Source: Podospora comata (lineage: Eukaryota > Ascomycota > Sordariomycetes > Sordariales > Podosporaceae). From it: a stretch of DNA of 64,000 nt. Numbering within the stretch: the first letter of the stretch is position 1; each line of letters opens with the position of its first letter. Where the stretch lies: positions 3,348,001 through 3,412,000 of the forward strand of contig CP071496.1 in NCBI GenBank assembly GCA_017354895.1, in the 5' to 3' direction. Of the stretch, positions 21,830-32,517 are shown piece by piece. The position numbers were made by a program, and so were the translations under genes. Below the pieces are notes generated by a model. That model ran no database searches and was not told the DNA's origin. It saw nothing but the letters and a program-made list of their open reading frames with translations.

Positions 21830-23093
21830 GGCTGTAGCTATGACATGGAAGCCTTGAAAAAGAACGATAGAGCAAGAAGAAGAGAATGCTGGCACCACTA
21901 GGCGATGGCTAAAGTAAACAGACCAAAAGAAAAAAAATGTGTCAAGGGAGAGAGTTACCAGCTGGAATGAACGGGCATGTTAAATCCAATGCCAACCGAC
22001 AATCAGATGAACGACAAAGCCCTCCCAGCCTCCAGTGCAAGGCACCGTCACAGCGGGCTCGTGTTGCAAAGTTATGCCTGCCACCTCGACTGGTCACCCC
22101 TGAATCTCAGAGAACGCTATGCGGGCCAAGGAGGCAAAGTCCCGAAGGGAGGCTCGGGGTATCAGTGGTGTTACCAGAAGAAAATGCAAAAAGCGAGATG
22201 CGAGTGGAAGCCAGATGAAGGAGAGTCCCCGTTGTTAACCAACAGGCAAACAGCGAGTGATTCCTATTCTTTCTTGAAGGAAACCGGGGGTCCATGTTCC
22301 ACGGTGCGTCTTCGTGACCCCTGAAAGACCGTGAGCCGCATGCCTTGATGACGGCACCATAGCCGCCGACAGGAACAACAGGGAGCTTGATAGCAACTCG
22401 GACTGATCTTGAGGAAGATAAATCAGAAGCAGGAGCGCACCCACCTTGCCATCGGTTTCTTAGTTGGTCGTGGTGGGAAGCATCGCGAGCCTCATCATGG
22501 CGATGACGTAACTGTTGTACTTTTCGCAGCAACTTTCTAGCGAGATGTGGCATTTTGTGACTGTTTGATACGGCTCACTCAGGTAGGGAAAAGACTTGTG
22601 ATTGCGGATTTCTCGAGTCGAGATACCATCAGGCCTCGCTCTTTTGGATGTGTTGATCCTTTGTTCGAAGATGCGTTGACAGCCAGAGGGATTCGAGGTG
22701 ATACAGAGGTACCTGCCAAGAAGTGAAATGGCCGAGTGGTCGAAGGCGCCAGGTAACCATGAAGAAATGTTGAAGAGATATTTTGACTATTATCCGCCTC
22801 GACACATTCCCGTGTTGTGTAACACTCTTCTCCAATCGGTGGCTGCCGTTAAACATCAAAGTTGTGTCTGTTTAATATGCAAAAACCGCCAAGATCCTAG
22901 CGGCGGCATCTGATCCTCGCCACTGCCAGTCAAGCGCTGATTGGTTAGCGATAACGCCAGCGGCATCTCCTTATCGGTAGGCCTCTTGCATCCAGGGACA
23001 TTCCACCTTTGCATGAGCAGCTGGTGCCATTATCTCACCAGGTGAGGAAGCCTGTGATTTTCTATACGTGGATTGATACCTGGGTCAGAAACA
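21830..23093. other. divergent intergenic region containing a tRNA-like fragment
   Basis: Upstream region of the DUF4185-like gene (-) and the aspartase gene (+). Apart from the tRNA-like piece near 22727-22752, no feature is supported; open frames here lack family patterns. Confidence 0.45.
22720..22760 (+). pseudogene. 5' fragment of a tRNA-Leu-like sequence
   Basis: The 25 bases at 22728-22752 match the D-arm and following region of class II tRNAs, especially tRNA-Leu (box A like TGGCCGAGTGG, then AAGGCGCCAGG). The sequence beyond does not complete an anticodon stem, variable arm or T-arm. It is best read as a truncated tRNA or tRNA-derived remnant. Confidence 0.35.
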
Positions 23094-24509
23094 ATGACGG
23101 CCAAAATGGAATACAAACCCATCCCTCCCTCCCCAGCCCGCTTCAAGCCCCAAATTATCATCCACGGTGGAGCCGGCAACATCACCCCCGAAACACTCCC
23201 ACCAGACCGCTACAGTCAATATCGTGAATCACTCCTCACCATCATCGGCAAGACCCATCACTACATGTTCACTCCCGAACCCTCCACCAACACCCTCCCC
23301 TCCTCCCTCTCCACAGCAACCTACGCCGTCGCCCTACTAGAAGACAACCCCCTCTTCAACGCCGGCCACGGCGCCGTCTTTACCCGCGACGGCTACAACG
23401 AGCTCGAAGCCTCCATAATGGTCTCGCACCCAGGTTCCTACCCCAAACGCGGCGTAGGCGTCACCGGCCTCCGCCACATCCGCAATCCCATCCTCCTAGC
23501 AAAAGCAATCCTCCAACACGGAGAAGATGACCTCCTCGGCCGCCATTCCCAATCACCCTCCGCAAACATGCTCGACGTCCCCAACGCTCAAGGCCACACC
23601 CTCATCCACGGCCCAGCAGCAGAACAACTAGCAAAGCAATACAACCTCGCCATCGTCCCCCAATCCTACTTCTACACCCAAACCCGCTGGGACGAGCACA
23701 CCCGCGCCCTGGAACGCGAAAGGCAAAATCCTGGAAAGAGCCTCGCTACCTACAGCAAAGAAGAATATCTCCCCCAAGGCACCGTCGGCGCCGTGACCCT
23801 AGACGAGCAAGGCATCATCACGGTCGCAACCAGCACAGGCGGCCTAACCAACAAGTTGACCGGTCGAATAGGCGACACCCCCTCCGTCGGGGCCGGATTC
23901 TGGGCTGAAGAATGGGCTGAAGAAGGGGACCCTTCTGGTCACGCAGAATTAAGATGTCGGCCCGGTCCAGTGGTGGTGATATCTGATGCACTGAAAGGTC
24001 TCATGGCGGATTGCCTGCCTAGCCCGTTCAGCTACAATCCTGCGTTCAAGACCCAAAAGGTGGTGACTACGCGGGCGATGGCGGTTTCGGGGACCGGGAA
24101 CGGGGATTCGTTTCTTCGCACTGCTGCTGCGAGGACCGTGGGGGCGATGGCTCGCTTCGGGGGTGTCTCGTCAAAGGAGGCGGTCTCGAAAGTGGCAGGA
24201 CCAGGGGGAGAGCTGGAAAAGAGTGCAGGGGATCGGTGGGGTTTGACGGGTGAGGGCGCAGGGGGCATCATTGGTATCGAGATCGCGGAGGCTCGAGACG
24301 ACAACGGGATGTTGCTCGATGCTCGCTGTGGCGTCCTTCAGGACTTTAACTGCGGTGGCATGTTTCGAGCATGGGTTGATAGGCGCGGCCACGCGCATTT
24401 CCGCGTGTGGCAGCCAGACGGATCGACGCCGACTGGCTATGAGTCCGAGGATGTTTTCGGGATGGATCTAAGGAGAGCCAGCAAGAGGAGCGAACCTATA
24501 GCATTTTAG
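23094..24509 (+). CDS. threonine aspartase / isoaspartyl peptidase-L-asparaginase family (Ntn hydrolase)
   Basis: Single exon, 471 residues from ATG 23094. The N-terminal IIIHGGAGNI and GHGAVFTRDGYNELEASIM are diagnostic of the type 2 asparaginase / taspase superfamily. The self-cleavage site and catalytic nucleophile is the Thr of GTVGAVTLDEQG (residue 230), followed by TSTGGLTNKLTGRIGDTP, which lines the substrate pocket. The C-terminal half keeps SGTGNGDSFLR and GGIIGIE. Family enzymes are made as precursors that autocleave before the Thr and hydrolyse beta-aspartyl peptides, asparagine or protein Asp bonds. The 471-residue length resembles fungal threonine-aspartase-like proteins. No signal peptide, so cytosolic. 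Convergent with the TIM17 gene. Confidence 0.9.
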   Translation: MTAKMEYKPIPPSPARFKPQIIIHGGAGNITPETLPPDRYSQYRESLLTIIGKTHHYMFTPEPSTNTLPSSLSTATYAVALLEDNPLFNAGHGAVFTRDGYNELEASIMVSHPGSYPKRGVGVTGLRHIRNPILLAKAILQHGEDDLLGRHSQSPSANMLDVPNAQGHTLIHGPAAEQLAKQYNLAIVPQSYFYTQTRWDEHTRALERERQNPGKSLATYSKEEYLPQGTVGAVTLDEQGIITVATSTGGLTNKLTGRIGDTPSVGAGFWAEEWAEEGDPSGHAELRCRPGPVVVISDALKGLMADCLPSPFSYNPAFKTQKVVTTRAMAVSGTGNGDSFLRTAAARTVGAMARFGGVSSKEAVSKVAGPGGELEKSAGDRWGLTGEGAGGIIGIEIAEARDDNGMLLDARCGVLQDFNCGGMFRAWVDRRGHAHFRVWQPDGSTPTGYESEDVFGMDLRRASKRSEPIAF

Positions 24510-24770
24510 AAGATCTTGGACAAACGTGAGCATGGTATAAACAGTAATGAAATATTATTCAGATGATTGTCTCCACCGTTTTCGGCATCACGGCCATGCC
24601 CCCCTCCACATCGAGACGTTACCAACCGATTCTATGTTACAAGGGAACGCCACCACCCAAGATCCTGACCGTCATATATGCGTACGAAAATACACGTCCA
24701 GCTCGGCAGAAGAGGCTGGAGAAAGAGTTGAGAGGTGTTGGTAGACCAGTATGAGATTTATTGATACATT

Positions 24771-25463
24771 CTATGCGAGGTTCATTTCGTTGGAAGGTGG
24801 TGGTTGTGGGGCCTGGATGAACACCACTGTTAGCATGCACTGCGCTGAACAAAAGCAGTTTCAGACAACATACTTCGAGCTTTGTGGAACCCGCCATCAT
24901 CTTCTGAAAACCAATACCAACACCTTCAATGACAGCAAGAAGGACAGCGCAAGCAATGGCACCGTTTCTCGCCGCCTTGTAGCCGCCACGGATGGCGAGT
25001 GAGCCACCTGTGAAGAAACCGGCAATCTGGACTGTGTTAGCGGTCTGCTACCAACTTCAAGATTCCGTAAAAGACATACGATGGCGTTCCATGGATCCTC
25101 CTTCTTTCTGACGCCCTTCACGGCGCAGTCGTATGTAGAGAAGAGACCACCCCAGACACCAAAGTTACCACCCAATACTGGCGCGCGCATCTTGATAGCT
25201 GTGATGGCGCCCACTCGTCTCTCGCCATAGGGACTGTTTCTGAAACCCTTGATGCCGTGCCAGATCGTACCACCGATAGCCTAAAGAGGATGTTAGTTGT
25301 ATGGAGGGGTCGAGGGACTGCCGTACGGGAGACATACACCCATGGCGAAGGCACCGCCGAAATCGTTGAGAATGACCCATGGGCAGGGATCTAGAAACCG
25401 ATATTAGAATCTATGTCGATCGTTTGCAGTAGGCAAAGGGTATTCACCTCTTGTGTGATCCAT
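24771..25463 (-). CDS. TIM17: mitochondrial inner-membrane translocase subunit Tim17 (5 exons)
   Basis: Exons 25463-25448, 25390-25338, 25280-25080, 25026-24874 and 24812-24771 encode 154 residues, the normal length for Tim17. All junctions are GT-AG. The first exon is only 16 nt. The product starts [20 protein letters not shown], continues [19 protein letters not shown] and [18 protein letters not shown], and ends with a short Pro-rich tail ([15 protein letters not shown]). Four hydrophobic helices with GxxxG packing are present. Tim17 forms the core of the TIM23 presequence translocase, which moves precursors across or into the inner membrane. The Cys of PCPW is the conserved intermembrane-space residue. 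Essential in fungi and a good syntenic anchor. Confidence 0.96.
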
Positions 25464-26547
25464 TTTGATGTGTGATGTTTGGGATTACTCGGTGTAAAGG
25501 AAGGCGGCGCGCAGGACTCGACTCAACACCGACACTTGGTTATCGCAGGGGGGGAAATTGGGTGATTGTTGTCCGGAGAAGGAATCCAAGAATCGGCGAT
25601 GGAGGGGTCACGGTGTGTTTGCGGCGGTTGTTGATGATGGGTTGCCAGAGGCGTCGTTATCGTCCAAATCTCTCGATTCTGCAAACTTCGGCTTGATGAT
25701 CTCAGAAGCCAAAAAAATTACAGGGATTGTGCCGTGCACAGACCAGTTCCTCCACCAAAGGTAGCGCCAAGACAGTGCGAGAGCCGCCCCGCCGTTATCG
25801 GCGACGGATAAGAACCTGGTTTCGATAAGAGTTGCCGGTGGGGCAGGGGACCCTGAGCTCATCGGACAGTGGGCAATTGGTGAGAGTCACAGAGGAAGGT
25901 ACATAACCCCGCTGACAAGAAACAGCTAGCTTTCCGGTGTCACTCTCTAGGCTAGTGCAGGGGCAGATGTGATGATGCTATCGGCACGGCACGAGACGGG
26001 GAAGATCTCATGACGCCGGAGTTTCTCAAGTCAGGTTCAGCTGTGATGTGTGCTGTACACTGTACATAGATACAGTTGGCAAACGGGTGACCTCGTGACC
26101 ACGCTGTGCTGCCGAGACAATCCCACATCATTGGCGGCGTCGTGGTTCGTCCCCCAAGGTCGATCTTGGAGAGGATAGATGCAGTAGGGACATGCGGTGT
26201 GGTCTCACCCTCGCCCCTGGGCGAGAGAAACAAAAGAACGTCAGGGGGCTAACACGTTTTGAGCCATGTGTCCCATCGCCGGGCCTCGTAAATCTCGCAC
26301 CACAATCGGGGAATGGCATTTGCTTTGTTGAGAAGCACGCGTCGTGACGTTTGATGCTTCTTGCCGGCCCGGGACGACCTTCCCATTGGGTATATGAATA
26401 GGAGCTGTCCCTCAACCTCATGCCACCACTGCTCCCAACCTTCTTCTGCATATCTTTGCCTATCGACATATCTCCCGCAAGAGCGGTGAGATGCCTCCGT
26501 CCTTCTTCTTTCGACCTGTTCGCGGTGGTTTATGAGAGCCGTCAGGA
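25464..26547. other. divergent intergenic region
   Basis: Upstream region of TIM17 (-) and of the hypothetical frame at 26548 (+). No domain-bearing frame or RNA gene seen. Confidence 0.4.
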
Positions 26548-26976
26548 ATGGTGCACTTCAACCCTGATCTCGCGTCATCCGCCCGGCCCAGCAACAATCT
26601 GAAGACACAGTGTAACATGGACGAACTCGGAGAGCCCGGACCTCTGTCTCAGCAAGGAGAGTCTGTACAAAAGACAGAGGCCACCGACAACGGTCCCGTT
26701 AGACCTGTCCCCCAGAACTTTGTTTGGCGTTTGTATGGGAGGAGCAACAGCAGTTCGACATCTGTGAAGGTGAACCCCGGCGATATGGCTCTCGGCGTGC
26801 CCGTCCTTCGGGAGACGTTCGATCCCTGGCGATGCCACGATGGCCACGACGAAGATGATGGAGGTTGCAAAGGATGCATCAAGATCAACAAAGCAAGGGC
26901 CGCGGCTGCATCTCTTGCCACGCCGGTGGCTATGGCATCCATGGCATCCCACGCTGGCACCACCGGTGAGTTCTAA
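26548..26976 (+). CDS. hypothetical small protein
   Basis: Open frame of 142 residues with a genuine ATG. It has Pro/Gln-rich N-terminal and Ala-rich C-terminal parts around a central segment (PQNFVWRLYGRSNSSST, LRETFDPWRCHDGHDED, GGCKGCIKINKAR). The Cys/His/Asp-rich centre could bind metal but matches no motif I know. A GTGAGT directly before the stop (about 26966) may be a splice donor, in which case the true C-terminus lies downstream. No signal peptide. It sits between TIM17 and the Dug2-like gene. Coding status is only moderately supported. Confidence 0.4.
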   Translation: MVHFNPDLASSARPSNNLKTQCNMDELGEPGPLSQQGESVQKTEATDNGPVRPVPQNFVWRLYGRSNSSSTSVKVNPGDMALGVPVLRETFDPWRCHDGHDEDDGGCKGCIKINKARAAAASLATPVAMASMASHAGTTGEF

Positions 26977-27457
26977 TGTCTACTCTGCCTGTTCAACCGT
27001 TTCAACCGCTGGCGGGCTTTGTCCCCCGCAAACCCCCACACCCCTTCTGCCTGCCCCGTAAAGGTACCTTACCAGCCCGCTGGACACATTTTCGATCGTC
27101 CCACCGTGGGGTGCATCCGTCCCTTCCCTTTGGGGCGTTTTAATCCTGTCATGGAATCTGGGAAGCCCGGATCTGCGGGTCTTTGTGGTGGAGTTGACCC
27201 TGAGACGTGGGGCAGGGCATCCTTGTGAAAGCTGTTCTAGGCTGTTGCTAGCGCGGGGCTGTCCCCGTTCACCGGCCATGACAGTGTTTTCCCCGGAAAT
27301 GTCGTCAGAGCAACTTTCCATGTCCAAATAAAAGTCAACGTCCGTCTTTTGGAAGAAATACACTTCAGCCTTCTGTTGGGATTGCACGGCTGAATTGTTT
27401 ATTGAATTGCGCTCATGCTGACAATCTCTACCCAATCTCTCAGATCTAACCGCGACA

Positions 27458-30165
27458 ATGGCTTCGCTCCAAAGCCGTGAGCTTGACGACAGTTGCCCTG
27501 ATGCCGCTCCCGATCAGCTCCAAGAGCTCAGACACGATGGCTCGGTCCTCGCCCTGGCCGTATCCGACAAGTACATTTTCGCCGGCACCAGCAAGGGGGA
27601 GATTGCCGTATGGTCGCTAGGCACCTTCCAGCCAGTGCAGACAATACAAGCCCACAAGCGCAGCGTGCTCTGCCTGCTGTTAGCTGACGACTTCAAGTAC
27701 CTGTTCTCGACAGCCTGCGAGCCTATCATCAATGTCTGGTGCCCCCGAACGTTTACACGCCTCTACGAGATCTACAGCACATACGATGTCGGTGATGTGT
27801 TCAGTGTCGCATATTCGCCACAACGAGAAATCGTATACGTTGGCACACAAACACAGGACATCCAGTGGATCAGCCTGAAGGACCCTGAGCGAAAGTCCTC
27901 CCACGAATCGGCCCACCATCCCGATCGACGACAACATAGATTCTTTGACTCGCGCGCGGTTGGCGGGACATCAACACCTCGACGGACCGAGGAATTTTAC
28001 GCCTTAATACCCAAGGCCGAACAGGTGCTAGAGATTGACTCGGGTGCAATTCGACAGTATGCGCACTACGGCTGGGTGTTCTGCATGCTGGTGGCCAAGG
28101 GCCCAACGGTTCTGGTCGACTCGGATGAAGAGGTCTTGATATCGGGTGGAGGCGACGGCACCATCAAGCTGTGGAAGTTGTGTGATACCGGGCCGGACTA
28201 CGAGGACGGTAATGTTGTTACAGGCGACATTGAGGAACTGATGGTTCTCGGGGAGGATGATAGCGAGTCCGTCATGTCGCTTGCCATTGATGGGTCCTTC
28301 TTGTACGCCGGCAAACTGGGCGGTATCATCGAGCTATGGGATCTGGACACGAAGCAGAAGTTGAGGGTCATCAAGGCCCATGACGGGAACGTCAATGTTC
28401 TCAAGATGAGCTTTGGGCTTCTCTGGAGTGGAGGAACTGGTGGTTCTGCCTCGGTAAGACCTTCATGGGCACCCAAAACGACGCTGAAGCTATCACTTAC
28501 TGACACGACCAACAGAAACACAGCACAGTTCATTATGGTAGAGACACCAACGGTGCGGCGCAGAACATTAGTCAAAAGTACCAGTGCCTGAGTCGATGGA
28601 AGGCTCACGACGCCAAGATCCTGTCTTCTGCCACAGTCGTTCACAACAGCGATCAGCTATTCCTCACTGGTGCCAATGACAACACGGTCCGTGTTTGGCG
28701 TGTTAACGGCATGCCATCCCAGACCGAGGACGGCACAGGGCCAGCTGAGGATATGATGATTCAATCGCTGCGGGAGTTCATCTCTTACAAGACTGTCTCG
28801 TCCCGGCCTGAATTCACCGAGGACTGTCGCAAAGGTGCCACCTTCCTCGGGTCTCTGTTCAAGCGACTGGGCGCTCAAGTGGAAATGCTCAGCACCGGCT
28901 CCTTGCACAACCCCGTGGTGTACGCCAAGTTCAGCGGCAAGCTGGAACCAGCGGAGAAGCGCAAGAGGATTCTGTTCTACGGTCACTACGATGTTGTCCC
29001 TGCGGATATGAAGGGGGACAACTGGCAGACTGATCCGTTCAAATTGTCTGGGCGAGATGGCTATCTCTATGGACGCGGTGTGAGCGACAACAAGGGACCC
29101 ATTATTGCTGCCCTGTATGCCGTCTCGGACCTGCTGCAAGAGAAGGCTCTCGACTCGGACATCATCTTCGTCATCGAGGGTGAGGAAGAATCCGGTTCGC
29201 GAGGATTTGCTGAAGCCATCCATGACAACAAGGAACTCATCGGGCATATCGACTACGTCCTTTTGGCAAACAGTTACTGGTTAGACGACGAGGTTCCGTG
29301 CCTGACATATGGCCTTCGTGGTGTACTTCATGCTACCGTCTGCATTGACTCCAAGCACCCTGATCTCCACTCTGGTGTTGATGGCAGCAATATGTTGTCG
29401 GAGCCGCTGACCGATTTGACGCTGCTTGTCAGCAAACTCAAGGACCGCAAGAACCACGTCAACATTCCAGGTTTCTACGACGGTATTCTTCCCCTGACCA
29501 AGGAGGAGGATCTTCGGTATGATGATATTGCCAACATCCTCATCCGACGGAATCCAGCAAACGGCCCTATTGAAGCTCTCAAGCGCAGTCTCATGGCGAG
29601 ATGGCGCGAACCCAACCTGACAATCCACAGATATAACGTATCTGGACCAGACGGCAGCTTGATCAGCAGCCACGCCACGGCCAATGTCAGTATCAGACTG
29701 GTCCCCGGCCAGGAGGTGGACGAGGTGATCAAGAACCTCAAGTCATTCCTCAGGGAAGAGTACGAGCAATTCGAGAGCGACAATACCCTCACCATCAGGA
29801 TCGACAACAAGGCCGAGCCATGGCTTGGTGTGCCTGGCAACTACATCTTCCGGACCCTGGAAGAGGCAGTCATGAGGGCCTGGGGGCCAACGGCGTCCGA
29901 GGACAGCAACAACGGTGTCTCTGTCGCGTTGCCACCCAATGGAACCAACGACGAAACTGCGCCAAAGACACGGAAGCCTCTATATATTCGTGAGGGTGGT
30001 TCTATCCCACCGATTCGGTTCTTGGAGAAGGAGTTTAACGCTCCGGCGGCTCATTTGCCCTGTGGTCAAGCGAGTGATGCGGCACATTTGGATAACGAGA
30101 GGTTGAGGGTGGTGAATTTACAGAAGAGCAGAGAGATCTTTAGCACCGTGTTCCGCAAGTTGTAG
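27458..30165 (+). CDS. DUG2: Dug2-like WD40 / M20 metallopeptidase, glutathione degradation (2 exons)
   Basis: Exons 27458-28453 and 28516-30165 encode 881 residues, close to yeast Dug2 (878). The 62-nt intron (GTAAGA...CAACAG) lies between WD repeats. Residues 1-420 hold WD40 repeats (SGGGDGTIKLWKL, YAGKLGGIIELWDLD, FLTGANDNTVRVWRV). Residues 430-881 are an M20 peptidase. Metal-binding and catalytic motifs are YGHYDVVPAD, YGRGVSDNKGP (Asp) and IEGEEESGS (Glu-Glu), with a dimerisation domain between and a late His in FNAPAAHLPCG. In yeast Dug2 pairs with Dug3 in a cytosolic complex that cleaves the gamma-glutamyl bond of glutathione, and Dug1 then hydrolyses Cys-Gly. All metal ligands appear intact. 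Confidence 0.93.
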
Positions 30166-30533
30166 GATGCTTGTAGCAGTGGAATGGGCAGATCAAAATG
30201 GCGTTGGTGAGATGGGAGGGCTTGGAGTTTTCAGTAGTTTTTGAGTTTCTGGGTTAGAGTAGCGTCATCAGCGAATAGGATATTTATTTGGACAATATTG
30301 AACCTGTAAGACAGATATTTGTCCAAGAAGGCACGTGGAAGATTCGCTGTCTATTATAGTTAAAACGACGAATAGCTAAAGCGTCTTTTTACCAAGGATT
30401 TAATTCAATTCTCTACACTGCTACTTTTATATGGAAGGTTCTCCCATTAATTTTTTTTTAAATTTAACTCTAATTAATATAAAATCGTAAACCGTTTTAT
30501 CTTAATAATTATTTTCGCAATATTATAATTATT
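30166..30533. other. AT-rich segment downstream of the Dug2-like gene
   Basis: Strongly AT-rich, without coding potential, next to the LTR-like repeat. Composition is unlike the neighbouring genes and resembles RIP-altered DNA. Confidence 0.5.
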
Positions 30534-30862
30534 TGTCACAATCCTGGATGAAAAGCTAACGCACGGGTCGCGGGATGCCTCTGGCCAATCATTACTGACC
30601 AATTGGAAGTGGAGCGATAAGCTCACGATGAGCGTAGGGAGCCACAGGAAGGAAAGGTGATCCACGGGTCTATATATACAGAGGAACTAGATGGCGTGTA
30701 GACAGTTCCGCAGTATGCAATACAAGTCACATTTGTTGGTATCAGACTATTTTGATTGAGATAAACTATTGTTGTGCACTGTTTAGCTGCACCTAACCAA
30801 TTGTCTAGAAGCAACTTCAACTAAGTATCCCTTTCAAAAGTTCTCGATTGGGGTTCGTCACA
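30534..30862 (+). mobile_element. solo LTR-like repeat, copy 1
   Basis: About 330 bp, beginning TGTCACA and ending GTCACA. It has a TATATATA box (about 30671) followed by the block ACAGTTCCGCAGTATGCAA and later TTGTGCACTGTTTAGCTGCA. Copy 2 at 48603-48974 shares these blocks in the same order. No internal retroelement region is attached, so it looks like a fossil solo LTR of an LTR retrotransposon. The family is undetermined. Divergence between copies suggests an old insertion. No clear target-site duplication was seen. Confidence 0.55.
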
Positions 30863-31724
30863 AAAACATGTTATTTATAATAAATATAAAAGAGCATTGT
30901 TTTTTATATAACATCAATATTATTGGATATTGGATTAAATTCTCGTTACAAAAACGCTTTAGCTTTGTGTCATGTTATATATAATAGTACAGGTCCCGAA
31001 GGATCAGGAGAAGCTCGGACCATCAGAACCAAGCACTTTGAGTGTCAACTGTCAAATTGGGTATGGGGTCCAAAAAGGTGTTAATTCTTATGTTATACGA
31101 GGTGAGTTGTCTGGCTGGCTGGAAAAAGCCGAACCCAGTGGCCCAGGTCCCACTGCCAACATATTAATTCCTTAGCAGTGGGCCCTGTTGACTATTTTGA
31201 CATCAACCAACCCATTAGGCAACATCCAACCGCCCCCAACGTCGGCGGACCCCGCACATTCTTCCTCTCAAGATGGTCGATACTCATTTCTAGCTTTCAT
31301 CACACTAGATCTTGTCTTTCTTGAATCCTGGACAGGAGTTGAGATGTGGCAAGCACCTGTTACCGACGGTGGAACATGGGAAGGATATCCCCAACCGCAC
31401 TTAAGCCGAAGCCAGAGGAACCATTCCCAGGCGTCAGTTGCTTCCTCTTGCACGCTACTACTTTACAGTCCTGGCAGTGAAACCCATGCGGATATCACGG
31501 AGGATCCGCCGGTGCTTGATATCTCTGAGCCTTATATCAGGGATTCCGTCGAACCTGCAGATGATGTTTTGACGGCCGTCCAAAAGCCTAAGCAGTCTCT
31601 GGATGATGCTATTTATACTGTTGAACACTCTTCTGGCCTTTGGAGGGGTGCCTGATTTTTCATATGACATATGGCTATGTCTGCGGTTTCTCAGGAACTT
31701 GGGCGGGGCGGGACAGAGGAGGAG
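30863..31724. other. AT-rich then unannotated spacer
   Basis: 30863-30990 is strongly AT-rich. An open frame of 155 codons at 31188-31655 (plus) has no recognisable domain and is not promoted to a gene. Confidence 0.4.
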
Positions 31725-32252
31725 ATGGTGCAGCCTATATCAGTGATGCGGAAGCGGCGTTGTGTGGCTTTTCGGCGGGTACATTCCCGTGGTGTAGTAA
31801 GTGTTCTGGATAGGAGATGTGGTTCTGACTTTGGTGCTGGTTTACAGTGAGAGCATGATTAAATGTGATCTTGATGGACCGCCTTGTGGGCGCTGTAGGG
31901 AATATGATAGGGAGTGTGTTCCGACGACTAGGAGTCCCTACCAACTGGATGTTGATGCTGCACCAGTACAAGGAAATTTGACGTAGGGGTTGATGGGGTA
32001 TTGGACGGGGTTAAAGGGGGTGGTGAGTGGATGGTTCTCTGGGGACGAAGCAAGGTAAAGTGGACTTGCCTGTCTTGCGCGTGAGTACTCCCGTCCTAGA
32101 GGCTGAATGGACTGAGTTGTGCTGATTTTGGCGGTGCGTTGGAATAGGAGGATGCGTGTATGTGATGGCGAGGGGCCCCCTTGTGGGACTTGTAGGGAGC
32201 ATGGCTGGTGGTGTATTCTGAACCCGAGAAGGGAACCTCGTCAGACACATTG
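31725..32252 (+). pseudogene. two tandem Zn2Cys6 DNA-binding-domain fragments
   Basis: Two short pieces about 280 bp apart each encode the second half of a fungal zinc-cluster motif: KCDLDGPPCGRCREYDREC (31858-31914) and VCDGEGPPCGTCREHGWWC (32157-32213). Each is preceded by a plausible intron end (TTTACAG, GGAATAG) and by a degenerate first half (RRCVAFRR; TCLSCA). In the first copy the second cysteine is Phe. Neither continues into a regulator middle domain. They look like a duplicated, decayed fragment of a Zn2Cys6 transcription factor gene. Confidence 0.5.
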
Positions 32253-32517
32253 ACTGGGAGTTTCGGCTACATCATGCTAGAAACCGATCGCTGGAGTGGG
32301 ACAGGCTTTGGGCGATGATTCGCCTGGGGCCAAAGGTAAGAGGACAAATGGTAAGTAGGGAGGCACGTTGACCTGGGGCCTGCCTTAGAGGTTTGGGTCA
32401 CTCGCTAGGTTTATATATGTATTTCACAGTCATCAGAATGAATGACAAGATGAGTTCCCTTAGGTAGGGCGAAGCCCCGTCCCCGTGCACCACAGCTCAT
32501 CACCCTAATAATGTTGC

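Noticed and set aside
22107-22553. 148-codon minus-strand frame near the tRNA-like fragment
   Set aside because: Low-quality sequence with no family pattern; overlaps an equally open plus-strand frame.
31188-31655. 155-codon plus-strand frame
   Set aside because: No recognisable domain, and codon use is weak; it lies in repeat-influenced DNA between the LTR-like copy and zinc-cluster fragments.
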